The translations under genes were made by a program, and so were the position numbers. The notes below the pieces were generated by a model. The model made no database searches and had not been told where the DNA came from. It saw only the letters and a list, made by a program, of their open reading frames with translations. From G965250275 sp965250275 (GTDB lineage: Bacteria > Pseudomonadota > Alphaproteobacteria > Rhodobacterales > Rhodobacteraceae): a stretch of 64,000 nucleotides of DNA. Below are positions 46,298-55,018 of the stretch, in pieces (the first letter of the stretch is position 1; each line of letters starts with the position of its first letter). The stretch is from contig OZ252297.1 in the NCBI GenBank assembly GCA_965250275.1, positions 744,001 to 808,000 of the forward strand. The letters run 5' to 3'.

Positions 46298-47107
46298 ATG
46301 ACTCAATTGCCCGGAATCGCTATCACCGGAGCGTCTGGACGGATGGGCCAGATGCTTGTGAAACTTGTGCGCGACAGCGACCGGGCCCATTTGATCGGGG
46401 CGGTTGAACGCGCGGGTCACCCTTGGGTCGGGCAGGATATCGGCGTCGCGATGGGTGGTCAGGAAGTGGGCGTCACTGTGACGGACGATCCGCTCGAAGC
46501 CTTTGCCCGGGCACAAGCCGTCATCGACTTCACGACGCCGGAAGCGACGCTGGAGTTTGCAACTTTGACCGCACAGGCACGGGCGGTGCATGTCATCGGC
46601 ACGACCGGTATGACGGATGATCAGATCGCGGCGCTGGAACCGGCGTCGCGCCACGCCGTCATTGTACGGGCGGGAAACATGAGCCTCGGGGTCAATCTGC
46701 TGGTTCAACTGACCCGGAAAGTTGCGGCGGCCCTTGATGATGACTTCGATATCGAGGTCATCGAAGCACATCACAATCAAAAGGTTGATGCGCCATCCGG
46801 GACCGCGTTGATGTTGGGTCAGGCGGCTGCGGAAGGCCGTGGCATTGAGCTCGCTGCGGCTTCTGATCGTGGACGCGACGGCATCACCGGGGCCCGGACC
46901 CGCGGTCAGATCGGCTTCACGGCCATTCGTGGGGGTGACATCGTCGGGGAACACGATGTGATGTTTGCCGCACCGGGTGAAAGGATCATCCTGCGCCACA
47001 TCGCCAGTGATCGCGCGGTCTTTGCCCGCGGCGCGCTGAAGGCCGCGCTCTGGGGTCAGGACAAATCTCCCGGCGCCTATGACATGGTGGATGTGCTCGG
47101 GCTCTGA
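46298..47107 (+). CDS. dapB: 4-hydroxy-tetrahydrodipicolinate reductase
   Basis: 269-residue cytoplasmic enzyme of the diaminopimelate/lysine pathway. NAD(P)H binding is shown by GIAITGASGRMGQMLV at residues 6-21, substrate binding by IEAHHNQKVDAPSGTAL near 155-171 (catalytic His pair and Lys), and FTTPEATLEFATLT near 78. The ATG at 46298 follows AAAGGAG; the upstream in-frame ATG at 46244 is not preferred. It is divergent from rbfA across 85 bp, an arrangement common in Rhodobacteraceae. Confidence 0.97.
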   Translation: MTQLPGIAITGASGRMGQMLVKLVRDSDRAHLIGAVERAGHPWVGQDIGVAMGGQEVGVTVTDDPLEAFARAQAVIDFTTPEATLEFATLTAQARAVHVIGTTGMTDDQIAALEPASRHAVIVRAGNMSLGVNLLVQLTRKVAAALDDDFDIEVIEAHHNQKVDAPSGTALMLGQAAAEGRGIELAAASDRGRDGITGARTRGQIGFTAIRGGDIVGEHDVMFAAPGERIILRHIASDRAVFARGALKAALWGQDKSPGAYDMVDVLGL

Positions 47108-47206
47108 CCGGCACGCAAGCGGTACTTCGCTGGCCTCCCCGCTGGAACTGATCCGATCCGCGCAGCGATCCGTATCAGGATAAAACGCCAACGAAGGAGC
47201 AGCGCG

Positions 47207-47560
47207 ATGTCGCTGAAGCATTTTGCAGTTGTGGCCTGCTGCGTGCTGGCCACCCCGGTGGCCGCCGAGTTCGCAAAGGTGAACAGCGGTGAAGAGTTCA
47301 AACAGATCGTTGTGGGAAAGACCCTCTCACACCCGTTGTTCAAGTTGCAGGTTTCTCCGGATGGTGGAATCACCGGCACCGGTATGCGCCGCGAGGTTTC
47401 CGGCGACTGGACATGGCAGGATGGGTACTTCTGCAGGGACCTGTTCTGGGGCGCAAAAAAGCTTGCCTACAACTGTCAGGAAGTGCGCGTGAACGGCAAG
47501 AAAATCCGCTTTACTTCTGACAAGGGCGCCGGACAAAAGGCCGATTTCCGTATCCGCTGA
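47207..47560 (+). CDS. Small secreted protein of unknown function
   Basis: 117-residue protein with a cleavable signal (MSLKHFAVVACCVLATPVAA). The mature part of about 97 residues is mixed and ends in basic residues; GDWTWQDGYFCRDLFWGAKKLAYNCQEV holds two cysteines that could form a disulfide in the periplasm (quoted here in part: FCRDLFWG, YNCQEV). AAGGAG precedes the ATG by 8 bp. It follows dapB after about 100 bp; database records for such proteins often carry a dihydrodipicolinate reductase label by neighbourhood, which the sequence does not support. Confidence 0.8.
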   Translation: MSLKHFAVVACCVLATPVAAEFAKVNSGEEFKQIVVGKTLSHPLFKLQVSPDGGITGTGMRREVSGDWTWQDGYFCRDLFWGAKKLAYNCQEVRVNGKKIRFTSDKGAGQKADFRIR

Positions 47561-47566
47561 CACGCC

Positions 47567-47746
47567 TCAGAAATCGACGGCGATCCCCTTCTTTTCCCAA
47601 TCTCCGTAGCGAACGGGCTCAGGTCCGTCACGCCCTCCAAGTTCTTTGGGCAATGGCGGTTCCTTATCGGCCTTTTTGCGCCGTGCCTCAGCTTCCGCAA
47701 GGGCGCGTTGTGCGGCGGGGGGAAGGTCCTTGGCTGGTTCGCTCAT
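47567..47746 (-). CDS. DUF1674 protein, SDHAF4-like succinate dehydrogenase assembly factor
   Basis: 59-residue protein. The C-terminal block PKELGGRDGPEPVRYGDWEK followed by KGIAVDF is the DUF1674/SDHAF4 signature; the mitochondrial protein promotes flavinylated SdhA assembly with SdhB. The charged N-terminal helix (AAQRALAEAEARRKKADK) fits. A longer frame to 47821 overlaps the rsmB start, so ATG 47746 is used. It is divergent from rsmB and ends 6 bp from the secreted protein's stop. Confidence 0.88.
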   Translation of the reverse strand: MSEPAKDLPPAAQRALAEAEARRKKADKEPPLPKELGGRDGPEPVRYGDWEKKGIAVDF

Positions 47747-47820
47747 CGCGGGTTCCTTTTGCTGTGCCCCGTGATATACCCCGCCGTCTGTCGGGGGCAA
47801 GTCGGGGCTGAATCTCAACA

Positions 47821-49110
47821 ATGTCGGAAACCGGGGTCGCGGCGCGGCGCAGCGCTGTCTATTTGCTGGATCAGGTTCTGGGAGAAGGCCGTTTGCTCAC
47901 TGAGGTGGTGCAATCGGGTGGTCTGGACCGACTGCCGCCGGAGGACCGTGCACGGGCACAGCGGTTGGCGCTAGATACTTTGCGCGGGCTGGAGCGCGCA
48001 GACAGGCTGTTGCAGAAACATCTGCGCAAAGCACCGCCGCTGACGGTGCGAAACGCGCTTCGGCTGGGAACGGTCGAGCTTTGCCAGGGCGGTGCGGCGC
48101 ATGGCGTTGTCAACGCGATGGTTCAGGTTGTGGGCAGTCACAGACGCCACGCTGGACTGAAAGGGTTAACCAACGCCGTCTTGCGGAAGATCGCGGCCGA
48201 TGGACCTGACAAGTGGGATGCATTGCGGGCGCCACGTCTGCCGAAGTGGCTGCGTGGTCCTATGATAGATGCATGGGGCGCAGATGCTGTGGCCGCAATG
48301 GAAGTTGCGCAGTTTCAAGGGGCAAAACTTGATCTGACCTCCAGGGACGGCGAGTGGTCCACGGATCTGGGTGGGGTGGACCTGCCCACCGGCACACGGC
48401 GACTGGCGGAGGCCGGGCAGGTGTCTGCTCTGCCGGGGTATCAAACTGGCGATTGGTGGGTGCAGGACGCCGCTGCTGCGATTCCCGTCCGGATTTTGGA
48501 CCCACAACCGGGGGAACGTATTCTAGACCTTTGTGCAGCACCTGGCGGCAAGACCATGCAACTCGCTGCAGCGGGCGCAAAGGTGACTGCATTGGATGTG
48601 TCAGACAAGCGGATGGATCGGGTCCGCGAAAATCTGACGCGCACAGGGCTAAAGGCCACGCTTTTGGTCGAAGACGCCTTGGCGCACAGCGGCCAGTATG
48701 ACGCTGTGTTACTGGATGCGCCCTGTTCTGCGACCGGGACACTGCGGCGACACCCCGATTTGCCATATGCCAAGGATGGGTCTGAGTTCGCGGAACTGAT
48801 CGAACTGCAGGCACAACTGCTGGCCCGTGCATGGACTTTGGTTGCGCCCGGCGGACGTCTGGTGTTTTGCACATGTTCACTTCTGCCGGATGAGGGGGAG
48901 GTGCAGGTCGAGGAGGCGCTTGCGGCCCATTCCGACATGACACCGGACCGCGCCGCGCTATTGCGCCCCGGGATTGACGAGGCGTGGGTAACCCCAGAAG
49001 GCGGGTTGCGATTGCGACCGGACTACTGGCCTGAACTGGGCGGTATGGATGGTTTCTATGTCGCGTGCCTGCGCAAAGCCGCCGAACCGGCGGTTTCGGC
49101 GGTGACTTGA
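47821..49110 (+). CDS. rsmB: 16S rRNA (cytosine-C5)-methyltransferase, RsmB/NOP family
   Basis: 429-residue SAM-dependent RNA methyltransferase. An N-terminal NusB-like domain (residues about 8-135; AARRSAVYLLDQVLGE, LRLGTVELCQGG) is followed by the catalytic domain with LDLCAAPGGKTMQLAA (about 235-250), DAPCSATGTLRRHPDL (about 300) and FCTCSLLPDEGEVQVEEAL (about 347), holding both conserved cysteines. RsmB methylates C967 of 16S rRNA in E. coli; target specificity here is inferred. It begins the rsmB-heparinase-purH-lspA cluster. Confidence 0.92.
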   Translation: MSETGVAARRSAVYLLDQVLGEGRLLTEVVQSGGLDRLPPEDRARAQRLALDTLRGLERADRLLQKHLRKAPPLTVRNALRLGTVELCQGGAAHGVVNAMVQVVGSHRRHAGLKGLTNAVLRKIAADGPDKWDALRAPRLPKWLRGPMIDAWGADAVAAMEVAQFQGAKLDLTSRDGEWSTDLGGVDLPTGTRRLAEAGQVSALPGYQTGDWWVQDAAAAIPVRILDPQPGERILDLCAAPGGKTMQLAAAGAKVTALDVSDKRMDRVRENLTRTGLKATLLVEDALAHSGQYDAVLLDAPCSATGTLRRHPDLPYAKDGSEFAELIELQAQLLARAWTLVAPGGRLVFCTCSLLPDEGEVQVEEALAAHSDMTPDRAALLRPGIDEAWVTPEGGLRLRPDYWPELGGMDGFYVACLRKAAEPAVSAVT

Positions 49111-49167
49111 GTGGGCGGTCAGGGTATGGTCCGGCAAGACGCCAAAAGAGCGTAAGAGGCAGTGCAA

Positions 49168-50916
49168 ATGGCCCAGGCTGAAACCCTCGCCAGTCGGCGG
49201 ATCCGGTTTCTCAACCGGCTCTATGCGCGTTTGAGCACGCGCCAGAGAGCAGCAAGTGCCTTTGTGTCCCAGCCCGAGCCGCGCACCATCGGGCGATTTG
49301 CACGTGGACGACAACTGATTGCGGGGAATCTGCTCTTTGCCGGATATCTGGTGGAATCAAGCGAAGTTGGCCTGTGGGATGTGATCGCGCCGGACATGGC
49401 GTTTGATGCCGAAAGGCATGGTTTCAGTTGGCTGGACGATCTAGCCGCGGTCGGTAGCATGCCCGCCCGGCACAAGGCCCAGGCATGGCTGTGGACGTGG
49501 ATCGATGCCTATGGCGGTGGCAAAGGCCCCGGGTGGTCCCCGGATCTGACGGGGCGTCGGATTATCCGTTGGATCAACCACGCACTGTTCGTTTTGCGCG
49601 GACAGGAACGTCAAGCAAGCGATGCTTTCTACCGTTCCCTCTCGCAGCAGACCTGGTATCTGAGCAAACGCTGGCATGTTGCTGCCCCCGGACTTCCCAG
49701 ATTTGAGGCCCTCACCGGCCTGATCTATGCCGCCCTTTCGCTGGAAGGCATGGAAGATCTGGCAGATCCCGCGGTGCGCGCGCTGGCCCACGAGTGCGGC
49801 GCGCAGATCGACGGAGAGGGTGGGCTTCTGACCCGCAATCCCGAAGAGTTGCTGGAAGTTTTCACACTGCTGACATGGGCTGCGGCAGCCTTGCACGACG
49901 CAGGGCGTGGCGTTCCTGCGGCGCATTCCGGGGCGATCGAACGCATCGCGCCCACGCTGCGGACCTTGCGCCACAGTGATGGAGGTCTGGCGCGATTCCA
50001 CGGCGGAGGTCGTGGGCTCGACGGTCGGTTGGATCACGCGCTGGCCGCAAGCCAGACGAAGGCACGTGCAACTGACGGTCTGGCGATGGGGTTTGCCCGA
50101 TTGTCCGGTGGACGGACCAGTGTAATTGTCGATGCCAGTCTGCCGCCAAAGGGGGCCGCATCATATGACGCCCATGCCTCGACATTGGCATTCGAGCTGA
50201 CGTCGGGGCGTCGTCCACTCATTGTGAATTGCGGGTCCGGGTCATCCTTTGGGGCCGAGTGGCGCCGGGCGGGCCGGGCGACACCATCGCATTCTGTCCT
50301 GTGTCTGGACGGCTACTCCAGCGGGCGCCTTGCCGAGGCTGATCGGAGCACCGGACAAGAGGCGCTGGTCGGGGGACCAAAGAACGTGCCTCTGGAAGTG
50401 ATCCCGATGCCGGACGGCGTTCGGTTTCAGGGTGGTCATGATGGCTATGTGCCCAGCCATGGTCTGACACATGCCCGCACGCTTGAGCTGACGCTCGACG
50501 GACGCGGTATGGCGGGCGAAGACATGCTGTTGGCAATGGACGATCGCGGCAAGCGGCAGTTTGACCGCGCGATGGATCAGGTGAAGCTGGCGGGCATTGC
50601 TTATGACATCCGGTTTCACCTCCACCCCGATGTCGATGCCTCAATTGACCTTGGGGGGGCTGCGGTATCGATGGCGCTCAAAAGCGGGGAGATTTGGCTG
50701 TTTCGCCATGACGGGGCCGTCGCACTTGATCTGGAACCCAGCGTCTATCTCGAAAAAGGGCGTCTGAAACCACGCGCGACAAAACAGATCGTTCTCTCTG
50801 GCCGCGCGATGGAGTATGCGACCCGCATTCGCTGGTCGCTGTCGAAAGCACAAGACACGGCACTGGCGGTGCGCGACCTCGCGCGCGATGACGCAGAACT
50901 CTACGACCGACCCTGA
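49168..50916 (+). CDS. Heparinase II/III family protein
   Basis: 582-residue protein with an N-terminal alpha-barrel region (residues about 1-270; WDVIAPDMAFDAERHGFSWLDDL, GPGWSPDLTGRRIIRWINH quoted in part) and a C-terminal heparinase II/III beta-sandwich domain (about 300-580; SYDAHASTLAFELTSGRRPL). No signal peptide is visible, which is odd for a polysaccharide lyase. The ATG at 49168 follows AAGAGGC; a GTG at 49162 is an alternative. It sits between rsmB and purH in a conserved Rhodobacteraceae block. A real polysaccharide substrate is unproven. Confidence 0.85.
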   Translation: MAQAETLASRRIRFLNRLYARLSTRQRAASAFVSQPEPRTIGRFARGRQLIAGNLLFAGYLVESSEVGLWDVIAPDMAFDAERHGFSWLDDLAAVGSMPARHKAQAWLWTWIDAYGGGKGPGWSPDLTGRRIIRWINHALFVLRGQERQASDAFYRSLSQQTWYLSKRWHVAAPGLPRFEALTGLIYAALSLEGMEDLADPAVRALAHECGAQIDGEGGLLTRNPEELLEVFTLLTWAAAALHDAGRGVPAAHSGAIERIAPTLRTLRHSDGGLARFHGGGRGLDGRLDHALAASQTKARATDGLAMGFARLSGGRTSVIVDASLPPKGAASYDAHASTLAFELTSGRRPLIVNCGSGSSFGAEWRRAGRATPSHSVLCLDGYSSGRLAEADRSTGQEALVGGPKNVPLEVIPMPDGVRFQGGHDGYVPSHGLTHARTLELTLDGRGMAGEDMLLAMDDRGKRQFDRAMDQVKLAGIAYDIRFHLHPDVDASIDLGGAAVSMALKSGEIWLFRHDGAVALDLEPSVYLEKGRLKPRATKQIVLSGRAMEYATRIRWSLSKAQDTALAVRDLARDDAELYDRP

Positions 50917-50931
50917 CAAGGACCTTGCCCT

Positions 50932-52521
50932 ATGACTGATCTTTCACCCGTGCGCCGCGCGCTTTTGTCTGTTTCCGACAAGTCTGGCCTTGTCGAACTT
51001 GGGCAAGCGCTGGCCGGATTGGGCATTGAACTGCTCAGCACCGGTGGCACCGCGCGCAGTCTGCGCGAGGCGGGGTTGGACGTTATCGATGTTGCAGAGG
51101 TGACAGGTTTTCCCGAAATGATGGATGGGCGGGTCAAGACACTGCACCCGAAGGTTCATGGCGGCCTGTTGGGGTTGCGCGACGATCCCGATCACCTGGC
51201 CGCGATGGAGGCGCACGGGATTGGCGCGATCGACCTGCTGGTGGTCAATCTGTATCCCTTCGAGGCCACCGTTGCTGCGGGCGCGGATTACGAGACCTGC
51301 ATCGAAAACATCGACATTGGTGGCCCCGCAATGATCCGGGCAGCGGCCAAGAACCATCGATTTGTGAACGTGGTGGTGGACACCGACGACTACGAAGCGC
51401 TGCTCTCCGAACTGAAAGAGCATGATGGCGCGACAAGCCTTGGCTTCCGGCAGAGACTGGCCCAGACGGCCTATGCCAGAACCGGAAGTTATGATGCGGC
51501 GGTCTCGACCTGGATGGCAGGGGCCTTGGATTTAGGCAGCCCGCGGCGCCGGGTTTTTGCCGGGACACTGGCCGAGGATCTGCGCTATGGCGAAAATCCA
51601 CACCAGAACGCAGCGTTTTACACGGACGGATCCGCACGGCCCGGGGTCGCCACGGCGACACAGCATCAGGGCAAGGCGCTGTCCTACAACAACATCAATG
51701 ATACCGATGCAGCGTTCGAGCTGGTTTGCGATTTTGACCCAGAAGCTGATCCGGTTTGCGCGATTATCAAACACGCCAATCCGTGTGGTGTTGCCCGCGG
51801 CACCACTTTGAGTGAAGCGTATCGGCGCGCCTTTGATTGTGACCGGATCAGCGCATTTGGGGGGATTATCGCCCTGAATCGCCAGCTGGACGCGGAAACT
51901 GCAAAGGAGATCACCACTATCCTCACCGAAGTGGTAATTGCGCCTGACGCCACACCTGAAGCCATCGAGGTCTTCGCGGCCAAGAAGAACCTGAGGCTTC
52001 TGACCACCGGTGCGTTGGCGGACCCAGTGCAGGCCGCACTGGCGGTCCGTCAGGTTTCGGGCGGTTATCTGGTACAGGACAAGGACATTGGTCGCGTGGA
52101 TCAGGCGGACTTGCGGGTCGTAACAAAGCGGGCGCCCTCCGATGCCGAGCTGTCCGACCTGATGTTTGCGTGGACCGTCGCGAAACACGTGAAATCCAAT
52201 GCCATCGTTTATGTAAAGGACGGCGCGACGGTTGGCGTGGGCGCCGGGCAAATGAGCCGTGTTGACAGCACTCGGATCGCAGCCCGCAAAGCTGAGGACA
52301 TGGCGGCCACAATGGGCTTGTCAGCACCGCTGACCCAGGGCTCTGTGGTGGCGTCCGATGCTTTCTTCCCGTTTGCAGATGGCCTGTTGGCCGCTGCAGA
52401 GGCGGGTGCGACCGCGGTCATTCAGCCGGGCGGTTCGATGCGCGACAACGAGGTTATCGCCGCTGCAGACGAGGCAGGATTGGCGATGGTCTTCACCCAG
52501 ATGCGCCACTTCCGGCATTGA
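50932..52521 (+). CDS. purH: Bifunctional IMP cyclohydrolase / AICAR transformylase
   Basis: 529-residue enzyme for the last two steps of IMP synthesis. The N-terminal MGS-like cyclohydrolase part (residues about 5-145; ALLSVSDKSGLVELGQAL, MMDGRVKTLHPKVHGGLL) is followed by the transformylase with KALSYNNINDTDAAFEL near 244, IIKHANPCGVARG near 280 and DAFFPFADGL near 482. It starts 15 bp after the heparinase-like gene and is followed 7 bp later by lspA, so the genes are cotranscribed. Confidence 0.98.
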   Translation: MTDLSPVRRALLSVSDKSGLVELGQALAGLGIELLSTGGTARSLREAGLDVIDVAEVTGFPEMMDGRVKTLHPKVHGGLLGLRDDPDHLAAMEAHGIGAIDLLVVNLYPFEATVAAGADYETCIENIDIGGPAMIRAAAKNHRFVNVVVDTDDYEALLSELKEHDGATSLGFRQRLAQTAYARTGSYDAAVSTWMAGALDLGSPRRRVFAGTLAEDLRYGENPHQNAAFYTDGSARPGVATATQHQGKALSYNNINDTDAAFELVCDFDPEADPVCAIIKHANPCGVARGTTLSEAYRRAFDCDRISAFGGIIALNRQLDAETAKEITTILTEVVIAPDATPEAIEVFAAKKNLRLLTTGALADPVQAALAVRQVSGGYLVQDKDIGRVDQADLRVVTKRAPSDAELSDLMFAWTVAKHVKSNAIVYVKDGATVGVGAGQMSRVDSTRIAARKAEDMAATMGLSAPLTQGSVVASDAFFPFADGLLAAAEAGATAVIQPGGSMRDNEVIAAADEAGLAMVFTQMRHFRH

Positions 52522-52528
52522 GGCTGAT

Positions 52529-53014
52529 ATGAGCTCACGTCCCCTCTTACTTGCCGCGGCGATTGCGTTCCTGATTGATCAGGTCAGCAAGTACCTGGTG
52601 ATCCACACGCTTGAACTGGCCCGCGTCCAGGCCATTGACGTGCTGCCACCGCTGCTTAACTTCCGATACGGCGAAAACCGCGGCATCAATTTCGGACTCT
52701 TTGGAGGCGGCGGAGAGGCTCAGCGCTGGATCCTGATCGGGTTCTCTGTCGTGGTGATGATTGCGGTCTTTGTCTGGGTGCGGCGCATTGCGGCGCCACG
52801 GATGATGCAAATCTGCGCCGGACTTCTCATCGGTGGGGCGCTGGGCAATGTGCTGGACCGGGTGGTGTTTGGCTATGTGCTTGATTTTCTGAACATGTCC
52901 TGCTGTGGCATCGACAATCCCTTCGTTTTCAACATGGCGGACGTCTTCATTTTCGCGGGTGCGATCGGTTTGATTGTCTTTGACGTCACCACATCTCGAA
53001 AAAAGGGCTCGTGA
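52529..53014 (+). CDS. lspA: Lipoprotein signal peptidase
   Basis: 161-residue inner-membrane aspartic protease (signal peptidase II) with four hydrophobic helices. The two catalytic aspartates are in GNVLDRVVFGYVLDFL (about residues 111-126) and FNMADVFIFAGAIGL (about 137-151). The ATG at 52529 is 7 bp after the purH stop; the longer frame from 52358 is inside purH and is not used. The gene just downstream encodes a lipoprotein, a possible substrate. Confidence 0.96.
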   Translation: MSSRPLLLAAAIAFLIDQVSKYLVIHTLELARVQAIDVLPPLLNFRYGENRGINFGLFGGGGEAQRWILIGFSVVVMIAVFVWVRRIAAPRMMQICAGLLIGGALGNVLDRVVFGYVLDFLNMSCCGIDNPFVFNMADVFIFAGAIGLIVFDVTTSRKKGS

Positions 53015-53065
53015 CCTGTCATGGCGAATGCGTTAAAAGCCGGTGAAACAATTAGGAGAATGGCG

Positions 53066-53587
53066 ATGTCGCGCCAGCGGAACGCCACACTGATCGGGCT
53101 GTTGTTGGTGATGGGCTTGAGTGCTTGCTCGGACAAAGGCCTTCGGCAATTGCGGAATCCGGGTGATGGCCCGGACGAGTTCCGGGTGCTGCCTGTCAAG
53201 CCTTTGTCGCCTCCTGAAAGCTATACTGCTCTGCCGACACCCACACCGGGCGGCACTAATCTGGTGGATCCCAATCCGAATGCGGATGCGGTGGTTGCCT
53301 TGGGTGGCAGTGAACGGGCGTTGAACTCTACGGCGATCCCGTCTTCTGATGGCGCTCTGGTGACGGCCACACGACGGTATGGTGTGCCCGGTGACATTCG
53401 CCAGACGCTGGCGCAGGAAGATGCTGACTTTCGGCGCCGTCAGGGGCGCTTGAGTGGTGTGCGGCTCTTCCCGGTGGATCGCTATAGCCAAGCCTATCGC
53501 CGCGAGGCACTGGATCCGTTCGACGAGACGGAGCGTTTCCGCAACTACGGCATCGGGACCGTTTCTTCACCGCCCCCGGAAGGCTGA
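53066..53587 (+). CDS. DUF3035 lipoprotein
   Basis: 173-residue lipoprotein. The signal ends in a lipobox (VMGLSACSDKG, cysteine near residue 20), and the mature sequence is proline-rich (VLPVKPLSPPESYTALPTPT), as in the DUF3035 family. AGGAG is 7 bp before the ATG at 53066; an in-frame ATG at 53060 lies too near the ribosome site. It follows lspA after about 50 bp and precedes the M16 peptidase pair. Function unknown; an outer-membrane or periplasmic anchor is likely. Confidence 0.88.
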   Translation: MSRQRNATLIGLLLVMGLSACSDKGLRQLRNPGDGPDEFRVLPVKPLSPPESYTALPTPTPGGTNLVDPNPNADAVVALGGSERALNSTAIPSSDGALVTATRRYGVPGDIRQTLAQEDADFRRRQGRLSGVRLFPVDRYSQAYRREALDPFDETERFRNYGIGTVSSPPPEG

Positions 53588-53674
53588 GTCGCAATACTCA
53601 CGTTTCCGCCAAGCCGCCTTGAACCTATCGGGCGGAGGCGTACTTTGTCGCCACAGGATCATGGAGGACTGTGG

Positions 53675-55018
53675 ATGCGCTTCTTTGCTGCGATTTTGAG
53701 CGTTGCCTGGCTGATGCCTTTGCCACTTCTGGCTCAGGACATATCGGACTCAGTTACGAGCTTTGAGTTGGACAACGGTATGAAAGTCGTTGTGCTCGAG
53801 GACCACCGCGCACCGGTTGCCCAACACATGGTCTGGTATCGTGCGGGTTCTGCTGACGAGCCCAAAGGCGCCTCCGGGGTGGCTCATTTCCTTGAACACC
53901 TGCTGTTCAAAGCCACGGACAACATGGAAGCCGGCGAGCTTTCAGCCACCGTTGCGGCCAATGGTGGCCGGGACAACGCGTTCACCAGCTATGACTACAC
54001 CGCCTACTTTCAGCGGGTCGCGGCAGACCGGCTGGAGCTGATGATGCAGATGGAAGCGGACCGGATGGTCAACATCCGCCTGACGGAAAATGACATCGAG
54101 ACCGAACGCAACGTGATCCTCGAAGAGCGCAATCAGCGCGTGGAGAACAACCCCCGTGCGCTGTTTGGCGAACAGATGAACGCGGTTCAGTATTTTAACC
54201 ATCGCTACCGTGTTCCCATTATCGGATGGAAACACGAGATGGAGACTCTGGGCATGGACGACGTCCAAGCCTTTTACAAAGCGCACTACGCGCCAAACAA
54301 CGCGATCCTCATTGTGTCCGGGGATGTCGATCCGGAGGAGGTGCGCGAGATGGCGGAACGCCACTATGGCGTGATCCCCGCCAACCCCGATCTGGCGCCA
54401 AGGACGCGCACAACAGAACCCCCCCAGACCTCAGAGCGGCGTCTGACCTACAAAGATCCGCGCGTCGCACAACCCTATGTGAGCCGGTCGTATCTTGCGC
54501 CGGAGCGCGATAGCGGAGAGCAGGAGAAGGCGGCGGCACTGGTCCTGCTGGCCGAGATTCTGGGCGGTGGCACCACGTCGTTCCTGGCCGAGAAGCTTCA
54601 GTTCGAATCCCCTAAGGCCGTCTTCACCGGCGCATTTTATGGGGGGACGTCGCTCGACAGCACCACGTTTGATGTCGTGATCGTGCCTGCCGAGGGTGTC
54701 AGCCTTGAAGAAGGTGAGGCGGCACTGGACGAGGCGCTTGCCGCGTTTCTGGAAACAGGGGTTGACCCCGAACAGCTGGACCGCATCAAGATGCAACTCC
54801 GCGCGTCCCAGATTTACGCCCGCGACAATGTGGATGGCGTTGCAAACCGGTACGGCCGGGCGCTGACCTCCGGTCTGACCGTAGCGGACGTTCAGGCATG
54901 GCCTGACATCCTGCAATCCATCACCGCAGAAGAAATCGTGGAAGCGGCGCGCGCGGTGTTGCGTCCCGAAACCTCGGTGACCGGTTGGTTGATGCGCGAC
55001 GAGGAGGTGACCCAATGA
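53675..55018 (+). CDS. M16 family zinc peptidase, catalytically intact
   Basis: 447-residue periplasmic peptidase. A signal peptide (RFFAAILSVAWLMPLPLLA) is followed by the M16 domain with the inverted zinc motif HFLEH (His71, Glu74, His75) in SGVAHFLEHLLFKAT, with the further glutamate expected in ERNVILEERNQRVE near 150. A second M16C-type domain follows. GGAGG is 7-8 bp before the ATG at 53675. The stop overlaps the ATG of the second M16 gene, forming the active/inactive pair known for this family. Confidence 0.94.
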   Translation: MRFFAAILSVAWLMPLPLLAQDISDSVTSFELDNGMKVVVLEDHRAPVAQHMVWYRAGSADEPKGASGVAHFLEHLLFKATDNMEAGELSATVAANGGRDNAFTSYDYTAYFQRVAADRLELMMQMEADRMVNIRLTENDIETERNVILEERNQRVENNPRALFGEQMNAVQYFNHRYRVPIIGWKHEMETLGMDDVQAFYKAHYAPNNAILIVSGDVDPEEVREMAERHYGVIPANPDLAPRTRTTEPPQTSERRLTYKDPRVAQPYVSRSYLAPERDSGEQEKAAALVLLAEILGGGTTSFLAEKLQFESPKAVFTGAFYGGTSLDSTTFDVVIVPAEGVSLEEGEAALDEALAAFLETGVDPEQLDRIKMQLRASQIYARDNVDGVANRYGRALTSGLTVADVQAWPDILQSITAEEIVEAARAVLRPETSVTGWLMRDEEVTQ